Origin: Wocania arenilitoris | GTDB lineage: Bacteria; Bacteroidota; Bacteroidia; Flavobacteriales; Flavobacteriaceae | DNA length: 64,000 nucleotides | Assembly (NCBI RefSeq): GCF_021728535.1 | Contig: NZ_JAKKDU010000001.1 | Span: 1 to 64,000 of the forward strand | Direction of reading: 5' to 3' | Shown here: positions 9,333 to 18,522 of the stretch, piece after piece | Position numbering within the stretch: the first letter of the stretch is position 1 | How the letters are laid out: each line of letters opens with the position of its first letter | Position numbers and translations under genes: made by a program | Notes under the pieces: model-generated | Databases searched by the model: none | Seen by the model: only the letters and a program-made list of their open reading frames with translations | What the model was told of the DNA's origin: nothing

Positions 9333-9354
9333 TTAAAAAATAAATAACACGATA

Positions 9355-9388
9355 AAGTTCACTAAATTTAAGTTTAGTGAACTTTTTT
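9355..9388. terminator. Bidirectional intrinsic terminator
   Basis: Perfect 12-bp stem: AAGTTCACTAAA (9355-9366), loop TTTAAG, TTTAGTGAACTT (9373-9384), then a T-run on the plus strand. On the minus strand the left-hand sequence is less T-rich. It separates the convergent OmpH/Skp-like and lipid kinase genes. Confidence 0.88.
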
Positions 9389-9391
9389 GTT

Positions 9392-10315
9392 TTAACAATA
9401 AAGCGAAAAAGCCTTTGGTATAAGTGTTATTTTAATATTTCCAGTACCAATTAGCTCTCCGTCTGCTTGAATAAACGGAAATTCATCTTGATTAATTTCA
9501 ACTTTTATGTGTTTAGATTTAAACGTTTGTATTTTTTTATGATTAGATATTTTTCCATTAAACAATTTACTTACATTTTTTATAACATCTAATTTGCTAA
9601 GATTTTTAGCAATACTAATATCAAAATAACCATCAAAGGGGTTTGGCGAATCTGTAAGCTGCATGCCTCCACCAGAATATTTACAAACACCAACCAAAAC
9701 CATAAGTGTTTTTCCAGAAATGGTTTCTGAATTTGACGACACTTTAGATTCAAAATTCTTAAAGAAAAACAAACTAATTAAAGTTCCATACAAATAGGCT
9801 AAAGCTCCAATATACTTATGTTTATTAACTTTACTTACTACATATCCATCAAAACCAATACCAGCTAAATTATTAAAGTAAACGGGAGTTTTTGTCTGAT
9901 TTAAAAACTCAATTTTACCAATATCTTGATGTGCTATTTTTTTGTTTTTAATAAGTTGAATTGCTGAATCAATATTTTTTGGAATTTTATGTGTTTTTAC
10001 CCAATCGTTTCCAGTACCAATGGGGATTACACCAACATTAATTTTAGATGTAGGAACATTATTTTGAGTCATAATTCCATTAACTATGTTATGTAAAGTA
10101 CCATCACCACCAACTGAAATTATATTTTTAAAATTCTGTTTAATAGCTTGATGAACAAGTTTAATACTATGTTTTGAATAGGTTGTAAGAACATGTTCAA
10201 AAATAAATTCATGCTTCTCTAAAAGGGATTTAATTTTTGGCCAATTTTTCTTGCCGGAACCATTCCCAGAAGTAGGGTTAATAATTACAAACCAAGATTT
10301 GGAAGCAGTATCCAT
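9392..10315 (-). CDS. Diacylglycerol/lipid kinase (DagK/YegS family)
   Basis: 307 residues. The catalytic signature VGGDGTLHNIVNGI is near residue 70, and the N-terminal nucleotide-binding NPTSGNGSG is at residues 13-21. The second motif PIGTGNDW is present. The family phosphorylates diacylglycerol, sphingosine or other lipids on the cytoplasmic face of the membrane; the substrate here is unknown. The ATG overlaps the stop of the upstream delta' gene by 1 bp, so the two form an operon. Confidence 0.88.
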   Translation of the reverse strand: MDTASKSWFVIINPTSGNGSGKKNWPKIKSLLEKHEFIFEHVLTTYSKHSIKLVHQAIKQNFKNIISVGGDGTLHNIVNGIMTQNNVPTSKINVGVIPIGTGNDWVKTHKIPKNIDSAIQLIKNKKIAHQDIGKIEFLNQTKTPVYFNNLAGIGFDGYVVSKVNKHKYIGALAYLYGTLISLFFFKNFESKVSSNSETISGKTLMVLVGVCKYSGGGMQLTDSPNPFDGYFDISIAKNLSKLDVIKNVSKLFNGKISNHKKIQTFKSKHIKVEINQDEFPFIQADGELIGTGNIKITLIPKAFSLYC

Positions 10316-11469
10316 TACTCAGCTTTTTTATGAAGTAAGTGCGTTAATTTAATAGACAAATCCGTTAAAATAATTTTAGAATTCCCATTGCGTTCAATAT
10401 GGTAAATAGCATCTTGCAGTTCGTTGCTAATATCTAAAATATTATTTCCGTGAACAAAAGGCGCAAAGTTTTCAAGCTTAAAGCTTTCGGTTTTAGGCTC
10501 AAGATAAACCAAATCTGAAGCATTATAATTTACTAGTAAAGCTTGACGAAAAAAGTCTAAGCAAAAGTTTAGAAACTGTTTTTGGTTTTCTCGTCCTGTT
10601 TTTGCAATGTCTTCACTCCAAGAAATTAAATCATGAATAGCTGCTTTGTTGCCTTTAGCTTTAAAAGCACTTCTAATCCAGAAAACGAACCAAGTTTCAA
10701 ATTGAATATCTTCAGAATCTTGATATACTAAATCGCAAGCTTTGTTATAATTCCCGTTAGACTGGTGGGCAATTTTTGTAGCCACACCAATATCTATATT
10801 ATACTGTTTTACTAAAGCATTTTTAATAACCTCTTCAGCTAAAGGCGGAAAATGTAATATTTGGCAGCGCGATCGAATGGTATTAATAATCTGTTCCTCA
10901 TCTTCAGCAATCAATAAAAAAATAGTTTTATTTGGTGGTTCTTCAATTAATTTTAAAAGCTTGTTGGCACAGGCAGAATTCATTTTTTCAGCCATCCAAA
11001 TCAGCATCACTTTATAACCACCTTCGTAAGATTTTAGTGTAAGCGATTTTACAATCTCGTGTGCTTCATCAACTCCAATTTGTCCTTGTTTGTTATCAAC
11101 TCCAAGTAATTTGTACCAGTCAAAAAGGTTGCCGTAAGGCTGTTCATTTAAAAGCTGTCGCCATTCTTCCAGATAAAAACTAGAAACGGGTTTGCTTTTT
11201 ACTTTATTGCTCGTAGTTACCGGAAATGCAAAATGTAAATCAGGATGCGAAAAGTTTTTAAATTTCAGGTTACAAACTTCGTTTCCCGTATTATTTTCTC
11301 CGTCAGAATTCGAGCATAAAATATATTGAGCATAAGCCAATGCCATAGGCAAAGTTCCAGAACCCTCATTCCCTACAAATAATTGCGCATGCGGTATTCT
11401 ACCATTATCCACACTTTGTGTAAGGTGTTTTTTTATATGTTCTTGCCCTAATATATCTTCAAAAAGCAT
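10315..11469 (-). CDS. holB: DNA polymerase III delta' subunit
   Basis: 384 residues. N-terminal AAA+ clamp-loader fold starting FEDILGQEHIKKHL, with SRC motif (IRSRCQILHFPPL) near residue 195, typical of gamma/delta' proteins. The P-loop reads GNEGSGT and lacks the Lys of a working Walker A, as expected for delta', which does not hydrolyse ATP. In the replisome it works with delta and gamma/tau to load the beta clamp. It overlaps the downstream lipid kinase by 1 bp. Confidence 0.88.
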   Translation of the reverse strand: MLFEDILGQEHIKKHLTQSVDNGRIPHAQLFVGNEGSGTLPMALAYAQYILCSNSDGENNTGNEVCNLKFKNFSHPDLHFAFPVTTSNKVKSKPVSSFYLEEWRQLLNEQPYGNLFDWYKLLGVDNKQGQIGVDEAHEIVKSLTLKSYEGGYKVMLIWMAEKMNSACANKLLKLIEEPPNKTIFLLIAEDEEQIINTIRSRCQILHFPPLAEEVIKNALVKQYNIDIGVATKIAHQSNGNYNKACDLVYQDSEDIQFETWFVFWIRSAFKAKGNKAAIHDLISWSEDIAKTGRENQKQFLNFCLDFFRQALLVNYNASDLVYLEPKTESFKLENFAPFVHGNNILDISNELQDAIYHIERNGNSKIILTDLSIKLTHLLHKKAE

Positions 11470-11731
11470 AGCGCAAACCTACATAATTTTTATCAGATGC
11501 TAAGTACCTAACTTTTATAGATTTTTATTTGGGCGCCTGCCTGCTGCCAGTCAGGTTACCACAAGGGTCGAGCTTGAGTTTCTTATGAGCGCAGTCGAAG
11601 GGCGATATCTTTTTTTCAAAAAAAGTCAAGATGACTTCTATATGGGGCACATATAAATTGCTAATTAAATATTTCTTTTAAGCTACATCGTTTTCGTTAA
11701 AAAACACATTTTAAATGGTTGTATAATTAGT
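11470..11731. other. Intergenic region with repeat-like palindromic sequence, no gene
   Basis: Divergent gap between holB and pgk (308 bp up to the chosen pgk start). No open frame of note. At 11535-11625 the composition becomes unusually GC-rich, with a CCTGCCTG...CAGTCAGG inverted-repeat stretch and a GAGCGCAGTCGAAGGGCG-type segment. These look like dispersed intergenic repeat units. A T-run and A-run pair at 11611-11628 surrounds a short stem. Confidence 0.5.
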
Positions 11732-11739
11732 TACATTTG
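11732..11739 (+). promoter_or_regulatory. Candidate -7 box for pgk (TACATTTG)
   Basis: TACATTTG is identical to the -7 box before the OmpH/Skp-like gene and lies 38 bp upstream of the pgk ATG at 11778. A TTG at 11719-11721 is too close (10 bp) to be a normal -33 element. Because this box overlaps an upstream GTG, it also argues against starting pgk at 11739. Confidence 0.55.
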
Positions 11740-11777
11740 TGGTTAAATTAACTAAGAAACAAAAACATAGACATATA

Positions 11778-12965
11778 ATGAAAAAGCTAAACGATTTCAA
11801 TTTCGAAAATAAAAAGGCCTTAATCCGTGTAGATTTTAATGTGCCTTTAAATGAAAATTTTGAAGTAACTGATGCCACAAGAATTGTATCTGCAAAACCA
11901 ACTATTATAAAAATTTTAGAAGATGGTGGAAGCTGTATTTTAATGTCGCATTTAGGGCGTCCAAAAGGGTTTCAAGATGAATTTTCATTAAAGCATATCG
12001 CATCTAAAGTTGAAGATATTTTAGGTGTAGAAGTAAAAACTGTTGCAGATTGTATAGGCGATGATGTCGAAGCGGCAGCAGCTAATTTACAACCAGGTGA
12101 AATTTTATTATTAGAAAACCTACGTTTCTATAAAGAGGAAACAGCTGGAGATAAAGATTTTGCTAAAAAACTATCAAAATTAGGAGACATTTACGTTAAT
12201 GACGCCTTTGGCACAGCGCATAGAGCACATGCCTCTACAACCATAGTGGCTCAGTTTTTTGAAGGTAAAAAATGCTTCGGAAACTTATTAGCTCAAGAAA
12301 TTGAAAGTATCAATAAAGTTATGGAAACAGGAGAAAAACCTGTTTTAGCAATACTAGGTGGCGCTAAAGTATCTTCAAAAATCACCATTATCGAAAATAT
12401 TTTAGATAAAGTAGACCATTTAATTATTGGTGGAGGTATGGCATTTACATTTGTAAAAGCACAAGGCGGAAAAATTGGGAATTCAATTTGCGAAGACGAT
12501 AAAATGCCTTTAGCGCTTGAAATATTAGAACAAGCTAAAGCAAAAAATGTGCAAGTGCATATTCCTGTTGACACGGTTGCTGCAGACGATTTTAGTAATA
12601 ATGCTAATACACAAATTTTAGATATTAACGAAATTCCTGATGGTTGGGAAGGTGTTGATGCTGGACCAAAATCTAGAGCCCAATTTCATGATGTGGTAAT
12701 GCAATCAAAAACGATTCTTTGGAACGGGCCATTAGGGGTTTTTGAAATGGAAAGTTTTGCAAACGGAACCATAGAATTAGGAAACTCGATTGCTGAAGCT
12801 ACTAAAAATGGTGCTTTTTCATTAGTTGGTGGTGGCGATTCTGTTGCAGCAGTTAAACAATTTGGTTTTGAAGATAAAGTAAGTTACGTAAGTACAGGTG
12901 GTGGTGCGATGTTAGAAAGCTTAGAAGGAAAAACACTTCCAGGAATTGCCGCTATTTTAGAGTAG
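11778..12965 (+). CDS. pgk: Phosphoglycerate kinase
   Basis: Glycolytic enzyme that transfers phosphate between 1,3-bisphosphoglycerate and ADP. 395 residues from the chosen ATG. The PGK signature [12 protein letters not shown] is at about residues 14-25, and the C-terminal nucleotide-binding [13 protein letters not shown] and [13 protein letters not shown] are intact. An in-frame GTG at 11739 would add 13 residues, but it lies in the promoter -7 box, and [12 protein letters not shown] is the normal family start. Confidence 0.97.
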   Translation: MKKLNDFNFENKKALIRVDFNVPLNENFEVTDATRIVSAKPTIIKILEDGGSCILMSHLGRPKGFQDEFSLKHIASKVEDILGVEVKTVADCIGDDVEAAAANLQPGEILLLENLRFYKEETAGDKDFAKKLSKLGDIYVNDAFGTAHRAHASTTIVAQFFEGKKCFGNLLAQEIESINKVMETGEKPVLAILGGAKVSSKITIIENILDKVDHLIIGGGMAFTFVKAQGGKIGNSICEDDKMPLALEILEQAKAKNVQVHIPVDTVAADDFSNNANTQILDINEIPDGWEGVDAGPKSRAQFHDVVMQSKTILWNGPLGVFEMESFANGTIELGNSIAEATKNGAFSLVGGGDSVAAVKQFGFEDKVSYVSTGGGAMLESLEGKTLPGIAAILE

Positions 12966-12982
12966 TAGTTTAAAAAAAGACA

Positions 12983-13040
12983 GACACTAACTTCACTAAT
13001 TAGTACGAATGATGAATTTTAGTGATTTGAAATTAGTGTC
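12983..13040. terminator. Imperfect inverted repeat after pgk
   Basis: Left arm GACACTAA (12983-12990) plus TTCACTAA (12992-12999) pairs with TTAGTGA (13019-13025) plus TTAGTGTC (13033-13040). On the plus strand it is followed by A-rich, not T-rich, sequence, so it is not a classical intrinsic terminator for pgk. Flanking A-runs would give a T-run only on the other strand. It may act as an mRNA 3' stabiliser or a site for a protein. Confidence 0.45.
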
Positions 13041-13157
13041 AAAAAAAATAGAGATATTTGATGTGTTTGTTGAGATAATAAAGTGAATTTATTTTCTAAT
13101 TACAGCAAAAAATACGATTTTAGCCATACAATCGTTCAATAATACTGAATAGATTAT

Positions 13158-14711
13158 ATGGCTTTTCGATTTTTTATAATATGCTTTCTTTTTAACCTTA
13201 GTGTTTGTTTTTCACAAACGCAAGACTCTACTTTACTTCAAAAAAAATCTATTAAAGATTCAATAATTGACGGAAATAACCTTGTTATAAAAAAGATTGA
13301 AGCGGAAAAAGATACTACTGCTGTTAAAAAACTTGAAGATTTAGAACTTGCTGCAAAAATAGATGAAAAATGGCTGGAAGAATTATACAGTAATAATCTG
13401 TTTGATACCATTTACAAATCGGTTACAGAGCTTACTTATGAGCCTGTTGATTACCCAGAGCTGCCTACAGATACATTAAAAAAACGGCTAAAAGAGCTAG
13501 ATGCCAAAACACCATTTAATGTAGAATACAATCCTGCATTAGAAAGTGTTATAAAATCATATTTAAAACGACGCAGAAAGCATTTGCAAAAGTTAATGAC
13601 TTTAAGTGAGTTTTACTTTCCTATGTTTGAGCGCGAATTAGACAATCACAACATTCCATTAGAAATAAAATACTTAGCCATTGTAGAATCGGCATTAAAG
13701 CCTAGAGCAAAATCTAGAGTGGGCGCAACAGGATTATGGCAGTTTATGTTCGGAACCGGTAAAGAACATGGTTTAGATGTAAGCAGCTATGTTGATGAGC
13801 GTAGCGATCCTATAAAATCTACCGAAGCAGCCGCAAAATATTTAGCACGACTATATAAGATTTTTGGCGATTGGGATTTAGCTTTAGCGGCTTATAACTC
13901 TGGACCAGGAAATGTTACCAAAGCCATAAGGCGATCTGGCGGCTACCAAAATTATTGGAACATTAGGCATAATTTACCACGCGAAACCGCAGGTTATTTG
14001 CCTGCTTTTTTAGCTAACATGTATATTTTTGAATACGCAGAAGAACTTGGTTTTAAAAAGCTTAAACCACAATTTACACTAATTGAAACCGATACTGTTA
14101 GAGTAAAACACATGATAACACTCGATCAGGTTTCAGAGGTTACAGGAACACCTATTGAAGAACTTCAGTTTTTAAACCCTTCGTATAAATTAGACATTAT
14201 ACCTTATATAGAAAAAGAAAACTATGTATTGCGATTGCCTAGAGATGTTGTTGGGACTTTTGTAAATAACGAAGAAAAAATTTATGCTTTTGTAAAAGAA
14301 GAGTTTGCAAAACGCGAAAAACCATTACCACAATTTTTTAATGCTAACGATAAAATACGCTATCGGGTTAAATCTGGAGATTATCTGGGAAAAATAGCCA
14401 GAAAATATGGTGTAAGAGTTAGCCAATTAAAACAATGGAATGGATTAAGGAGTAATAACCTAAAAATTGGTCAGCGATTAACAGTTTACCCACGAAAACC
14501 CTATATTGCAAGTGCCTCTTCAACCCAAAAAACAACAAAAACGAAGCCCATTTCAGGCAATGTTGTGACCTATATTGTTAAAAACGGAGACTCACTTTGG
14601 AGTATAGCACAAAAATTTTCTGGAGTTTCTGTTCAAAATATTAAAGATTGGAACGGTATTAGTGGTAGTAAATTAAAACCAGGAATGACTCTTAAAATAT
14701 CGAAAGGATAA
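13158..14711 (+). CDS. MltD-like lytic transglycosylase with LysM domains
   Basis: 517 residues. The protein begins with a signal peptide (cleavage likely after the Ser in CFS near residue 19). A GH23 lysozyme-like domain follows at about 145-290, with catalytic Glu in AIVESALKP and the GATGLWQFM and AYNSGPGNV motifs. Two LysM modules near 400-450 and 470-516 bind peptidoglycan. It cleaves glycan strands in the periplasm to 1,6-anhydro products. The following lipoprotein gene starts 25 bp later, so they may share a transcript. Confidence 0.92.
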   Translation: MAFRFFIICFLFNLSVCFSQTQDSTLLQKKSIKDSIIDGNNLVIKKIEAEKDTTAVKKLEDLELAAKIDEKWLEELYSNNLFDTIYKSVTELTYEPVDYPELPTDTLKKRLKELDAKTPFNVEYNPALESVIKSYLKRRRKHLQKLMTLSEFYFPMFERELDNHNIPLEIKYLAIVESALKPRAKSRVGATGLWQFMFGTGKEHGLDVSSYVDERSDPIKSTEAAAKYLARLYKIFGDWDLALAAYNSGPGNVTKAIRRSGGYQNYWNIRHNLPRETAGYLPAFLANMYIFEYAEELGFKKLKPQFTLIETDTVRVKHMITLDQVSEVTGTPIEELQFLNPSYKLDIIPYIEKENYVLRLPRDVVGTFVNNEEKIYAFVKEEFAKREKPLPQFFNANDKIRYRVKSGDYLGKIARKYGVRVSQLKQWNGLRSNNLKIGQRLTVYPRKPYIASASSTQKTTKTKPISGNVVTYIVKNGDSLWSIAQKFSGVSVQNIKDWNGISGSKLKPGMTLKISKG

Positions 14712-14736
14712 GTAGTTCCTAAAAAACCAAAATGTA

Positions 14737-15747
14737 ATGATGCGTAATTTTCTTTTATCAACACTGGCAATTGTGCTATTTGTTTCTTGCGGAGACAAAA
14801 CATCTTCAAACGACAGAATACTTTTCGATTCTTCTGGGAATGTAAATCACATATCTGTTGTAGTTAGCAACGAGTTATGGAATGGTAGCGTTGGAGAATC
14901 TATTAGAAATGTGTTATTAACCCCCATTTATGGTTTGCCACAAGACGAGCCTATGTTTAGTATAAACCAAATACCTACTAAGGTGTTTTCTGATTTTATT
15001 ACAAGAAACAGATCTATTTTAAAGATAGAATTAGGTAAAGAAACAGGGTTTAAAGTTACTCAAAATGTATATGCAAAACCACAAAAAGTAATTGTTGTTT
15101 CAGGAAAAACTAAAGCAGATGTTATTAAGTTAATTAAAGATAATTCTGAAAAAATATTACAAGAATTTAAAAACGAAGAGCTTAGAGAACAACAACGACG
15201 TATAAGCAAATCGCTTTATAACGCCAAAGTTATAGAGGAAAACTTAGGCTTAAATATTAAATTTCAAACAGCTTACAGAATTGTAAAAACAACCGCTAGA
15301 AAAGACGAAAAGTTTTTTTGGATTAAAAAAGACTTTAAAGCAAGCTCAAATGTTTCGGGAGACTTAAATATACTTTTGTACCAAGTTCCATTAAGTGCTA
15401 TTAATAGAGACTCGACTCTTGTTACACAGGTTATTAAAATGAGAGACTCTATTGGCAAAAAATTTATTCATGGCACTATTGAAGGTTCTTATATGGCCAC
15501 AGAAGATGCATACACACCATTTAATTCTGAAACGATTATTGATAATAAACCAGCTTTCGAGACTAAAGGTATTTGGGACCTAAAAGAAGGCACCCTTATG
15601 GCAGGACCATTTATAAATTATGCTATAGAAGATAAAATAAACAACAGATGGGTTATTGCAGAAGGTTTTGTGTTTGCACCATCAATAGAAAAAAGAAATT
15701 ATATGTTCGAGCTGGAGGCCATTATAAAATCTATCAAAATAAAGTAG
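14737..15747 (+). CDS. DUF4837-like lipoprotein
   Basis: 336 residues with a type II signal peptide (lipobox FVSC, Cys18). The body has two repeated alpha/beta stretches with the regular spacing seen in DUF4837 proteins of Bacteroidota, whose function is unknown. I assign the family from memory of the pattern ELWNGSVGESIR and WDLKEGTLMAGPF. It follows the lytic transglycosylase gene, which suggests an envelope role, and ends at a clear terminator. Confidence 0.72.
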   Translation: MMRNFLLSTLAIVLFVSCGDKTSSNDRILFDSSGNVNHISVVVSNELWNGSVGESIRNVLLTPIYGLPQDEPMFSINQIPTKVFSDFITRNRSILKIELGKETGFKVTQNVYAKPQKVIVVSGKTKADVIKLIKDNSEKILQEFKNEELREQQRRISKSLYNAKVIEENLGLNIKFQTAYRIVKTTARKDEKFFWIKKDFKASSNVSGDLNILLYQVPLSAINRDSTLVTQVIKMRDSIGKKFIHGTIEGSYMATEDAYTPFNSETIIDNKPAFETKGIWDLKEGTLMAGPFINYAIEDKINNRWVIAEGFVFAPSIEKRNYMFELEAIIKSIKIK

Positions 15748-15773
15748 CCATACGTTATTCAATAAACAGATAA

Positions 15774-15800
15774 AAAAACCAGCTAATTACGCTGGTTTTT
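15774..15800. terminator. Intrinsic terminator between convergent genes
   Basis: AAAAACCAGC (15774-15783), loop TAATTAC, GCTGGTTTTT (15791-15800): a 10-bp stem with T-run on the plus strand and A/T flank on the minus strand, so it can serve both the DUF4837-like gene and tatA. Confidence 0.88.
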
Positions 15801-15819
15801 ACTTTAAAAAAATAAAGTC

Positions 15820-16005
15820 CTATTCTTTTTTATCTTCTTTATTTCCCTCATCTTCTTTACTGGCGTCTTTAAACTCTTTAATACCGCTACCAAGCCCTCG
15901 CATTAGTTCAGGTATTTTTTTTCCTCCAAACAATAATAAAACAGCAACAACAATCAATGTTATTTGCATTGGACCTATGGCTAATGGTAATAGATATAAA
16001 CTCAT
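15820..16005 (-). CDS. tatA: Twin-arginine translocase subunit TatA/TatE
   Basis: 61 residues from the chosen ATG. One transmembrane helix (about 13-27) is followed by the [20 protein letters not shown] amphipathic helix typical of TatA, then an acidic Lys/Glu tail. TatA oligomers form the passage for folded proteins with RR signal peptides. A TTG 21 bp upstream is in frame but would prepend MFFKFKV, which is unlike the family, so ATG at 16005 is preferred. No tatC is nearby. Confidence 0.9.
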   Translation of the reverse strand: MSLYLLPLAIGPMQITLIVVAVLLLFGGKKIPELMRGLGSGIKEFKDASKEDEGNKEDKKE

Positions 16006-16121
16006 AACTTTAAATTTAAAAAACAAAGTTAATAATTAAAGTTTAATAATAGCGTTTAAAAGCTAATTTTAGCGCAAAGAGGGATATCTCTTGCAATAAT
16101 TTTATATATTTTTGTTTTAAG

Positions 16122-16991
16122 ATGAAGGAAGAGAAAAAAGATTCAAAAAAAATAAAGCGAAAACTTCTTGATAAGTATCGCTTAGTTATTTTAAATGAAA
16201 ACACTTTTGAGGAGCGCTTGTCTTTTAAGTTAACACGCTTAAACGTTTTTGTGTTAGCATCAATATCTATTATTATTTTAATAAGCGCAACGTATGCTTT
16301 AATTGCTTTTACATCACTTAGAGAATATATTCCAGGGTATTCTTCTACGGCTTTAAAAAAGAAAGCTATTGAGCTTAATTATAAAACCGACTCGTTACAA
16401 CAGGTTATTTCTATGAACGAGCGGTATTACACATCTATTAAAAAAGTATTACAAGGCGATGTTAGTGCAATAGATTTTAATAAAGATTCTATAATCGAAG
16501 CTGCTAGACTTGAAGATAGCGAAATAGATTTAAACCCGAATGCACTAGACTCTTTGTTACGCGAAAAGGTTGATAAAGAAGATAAATATAGTTTATTTGA
16601 ATCTGCTACATCTAAAACTAATTTTGTGTTATTCCCTCCAGTTAATGGCTCTATTAGTGAGCCCTATAATTTAAAAGAAAAACATTATGCAGTAGATATT
16701 GTTGTTGCTAAAGGCGCTCCGATAAAATCTACAGCAGATGGTATAGTCATTTTTGCTGAATGGACACCAAGTACTGGGCATGTTATAATTATAGAGCATA
16801 GTTATGGTTTAATATCGGTGTACAAACACAACGGTGCTTTAACAAAAACACAAGGCGATTTAGTAAAAGCAGGCGAAGTAATAGCTACTGCAGGAGATTC
16901 TGGAGAACTCTCTACAGGACCTCATTTGCATTTCGAGCTTTGGAACGACGGCTACCCAATAAACCCTACAAATTTTATAGATTTCAAATAA
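16122..16991 (+). CDS. M23 family metallopeptidase (membrane-anchored LytM)
   Basis: 289 residues. One membrane segment (about 42-65) and a short coiled coil (85-110) precede a C-terminal LytM domain. The zinc ligands are visible as HYAVDIV (first His and Asp) and the HLHFELW His-x-His pair. These enzymes cut peptidoglycan crosslinks or act as degenerate activators; here the ligands look intact. It abuts the GH3 gene with no gap (stop 16989-16991, next ATG 16992), so they are co-transcribed. Confidence 0.9.
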   Translation: MKEEKKDSKKIKRKLLDKYRLVILNENTFEERLSFKLTRLNVFVLASISIIILISATYALIAFTSLREYIPGYSSTALKKKAIELNYKTDSLQQVISMNERYYTSIKKVLQGDVSAIDFNKDSIIEAARLEDSEIDLNPNALDSLLREKVDKEDKYSLFESATSKTNFVLFPPVNGSISEPYNLKEKHYAVDIVVAKGAPIKSTADGIVIFAEWTPSTGHVIIIEHSYGLISVYKHNGALTKTQGDLVKAGEVIATAGDSGELSTGPHLHFELWNDGYPINPTNFIDFK

Positions 16992-18485
16992 ATGCTATCA
17001 ATAAAACCAACTATAGCTAAATCTTTAGCAAAACGCACATTTAAGCGAATTAAAAAATGGGCAAATAAACCTATTGAAACACAAGATTTAGTTTTTCAAG
17101 AGTTAATAAGTAAAGCGACCGAAACAATTTTTGGTAAAGACCATGACTTTGTAAGCATAAATAACCATTCAGATTTTGCAAAACGTGTTCCTGTTAGAGA
17201 TTACGAAGCTTTAAAGCCTTATGTAGACAAAGTAGTTGCTGGTGAAGAAAATATACTTTGGCCAGATAAACCGCTATATTTTGCAAAAACTTCGGGTACA
17301 ACATCTGGTTCAAAATACATTCCTATTACAAAAGAAAGTATGCCTACTCATGTTGATGCTGCAAGAAATGCAATTTTAATGTATATAAACGAAACAGGAA
17401 ATGCAAAATTTGTTGATGGAAAAATGATTTTTTTACAAGGAAGCCCAATTTTAAAAGAACAAAACGGGATTCAATTAGGGAGGCTTTCAGGAATTGTTGC
17501 GCATTATGTGCCAAAATATCTTCAAAAAAACAGGATGCCTTCTTTTAAAACAAATTGTATTGAAGATTGGGAAACAAAAGTTGATGCTATTGTTGAGGAA
17601 ACACTAACAGAAAACATGACGGTTATATCTGGTATTCCGTCTTGGGTACAAATGTATTTTGAAAAACTACAACAAAAATCAGGAAAACAGGTTGGAGAGA
17701 TTTTTAAAAACTTTAATCTTTTTATTTTTGGCGGTGTTAATTATGAACCGTATCGTGCTAAATTTGAAAACCTTATCGGTCGTCAAGTAGATAGCATAGA
17801 ATTGTATCCTGCAAGCGAAGGCTTTTTTGCATTTCAAGATAAACAGAACGAAAAAGGAATGTTACTTCAATTAAACTCGGGTATTTTTTATGAGTTTATT
17901 AAAGCTGACGATTTTTTTAACGAAAATGCAAAGCGCATTACCATTGCAGATGTTGAGGTAGGCGTTAATTATGCCATGATAATTTCTACTAATGCAGGGC
18001 TTTGGGCTTATAATATTGGAGATACAGTTGAGTTTACATCAACCAAACCGTACCGCGTAATCGTTTCAGGGAGAATAAAACACTTTATTTCTGCTTTTGG
18101 CGAGCACGTAATTGGTAAAGAAGTAGAGCAAGCTATAAAAGAGGCAACTATAAATACTGAGGTTAGAGTTTCAGAGTTTACAGTTGCTCCTCAAATAAAC
18201 CCTAAAGAAGGTTTGCCATATCATGAGTGGTTTGTAGAGTTTGAAAATGAGCCAGAAAATCTTTCCGCTTTAGCGAAAAAAATAGACGAATCGCTTCAAA
18301 ATCAAAATAGTTATTATTTCGATTTAATAGAAGGTAAAGTGTTGCAACCGCTTAAAATTACTAAAGTAAAAAAAGGCGGGTTTCAAGCATATATGAAGTC
18401 TGTCGGGAAATTAGGAGGGCAAAATAAAATCCCTCGTTTATCCAATGACAGAAAAATTGTCAAGGATTTATCGCAGCTTAATTAA
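16992..18485 (+). CDS. GH3 auxin-responsive promoter family protein
   Basis: 497 residues. Adenylate-forming fold of the GH3 family, with ATP-binding KTSGTTSGSKYIP near residue 98 and the conserved ELYPASEGFFAFQ. Plant GH3 enzymes join amino acids to hormone acids. The bacterial substrates are not established. The gene follows the M23 peptidase with no spacer, a pairing I recall from other Flavobacteriaceae. Confidence 0.88.
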   Translation: MLSIKPTIAKSLAKRTFKRIKKWANKPIETQDLVFQELISKATETIFGKDHDFVSINNHSDFAKRVPVRDYEALKPYVDKVVAGEENILWPDKPLYFAKTSGTTSGSKYIPITKESMPTHVDAARNAILMYINETGNAKFVDGKMIFLQGSPILKEQNGIQLGRLSGIVAHYVPKYLQKNRMPSFKTNCIEDWETKVDAIVEETLTENMTVISGIPSWVQMYFEKLQQKSGKQVGEIFKNFNLFIFGGVNYEPYRAKFENLIGRQVDSIELYPASEGFFAFQDKQNEKGMLLQLNSGIFYEFIKADDFFNENAKRITIADVEVGVNYAMIISTNAGLWAYNIGDTVEFTSTKPYRVIVSGRIKHFISAFGEHVIGKEVEQAIKEATINTEVRVSEFTVAPQINPKEGLPYHEWFVEFENEPENLSALAKKIDESLQNQNSYYFDLIEGKVLQPLKITKVKKGGFQAYMKSVGKLGGQNKIPRLSNDRKIVKDLSQLN

Positions 18486-18497
18486 GGCAAATAATAC

Positions 18498-18505
18498 TAT
18501 CTTTG
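18498..18505 (+). promoter_or_regulatory. Candidate -7 box (TATCTTTG)
   Basis: TATCTTTG matches TAnnTTTG, 17 bp upstream of the ATG at 18523. It gives the next gene its own promoter separate from the M23-GH3 pair. Confidence 0.5.
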
Positions 18506-18522
18506 CATGAATTAAAAAATGT

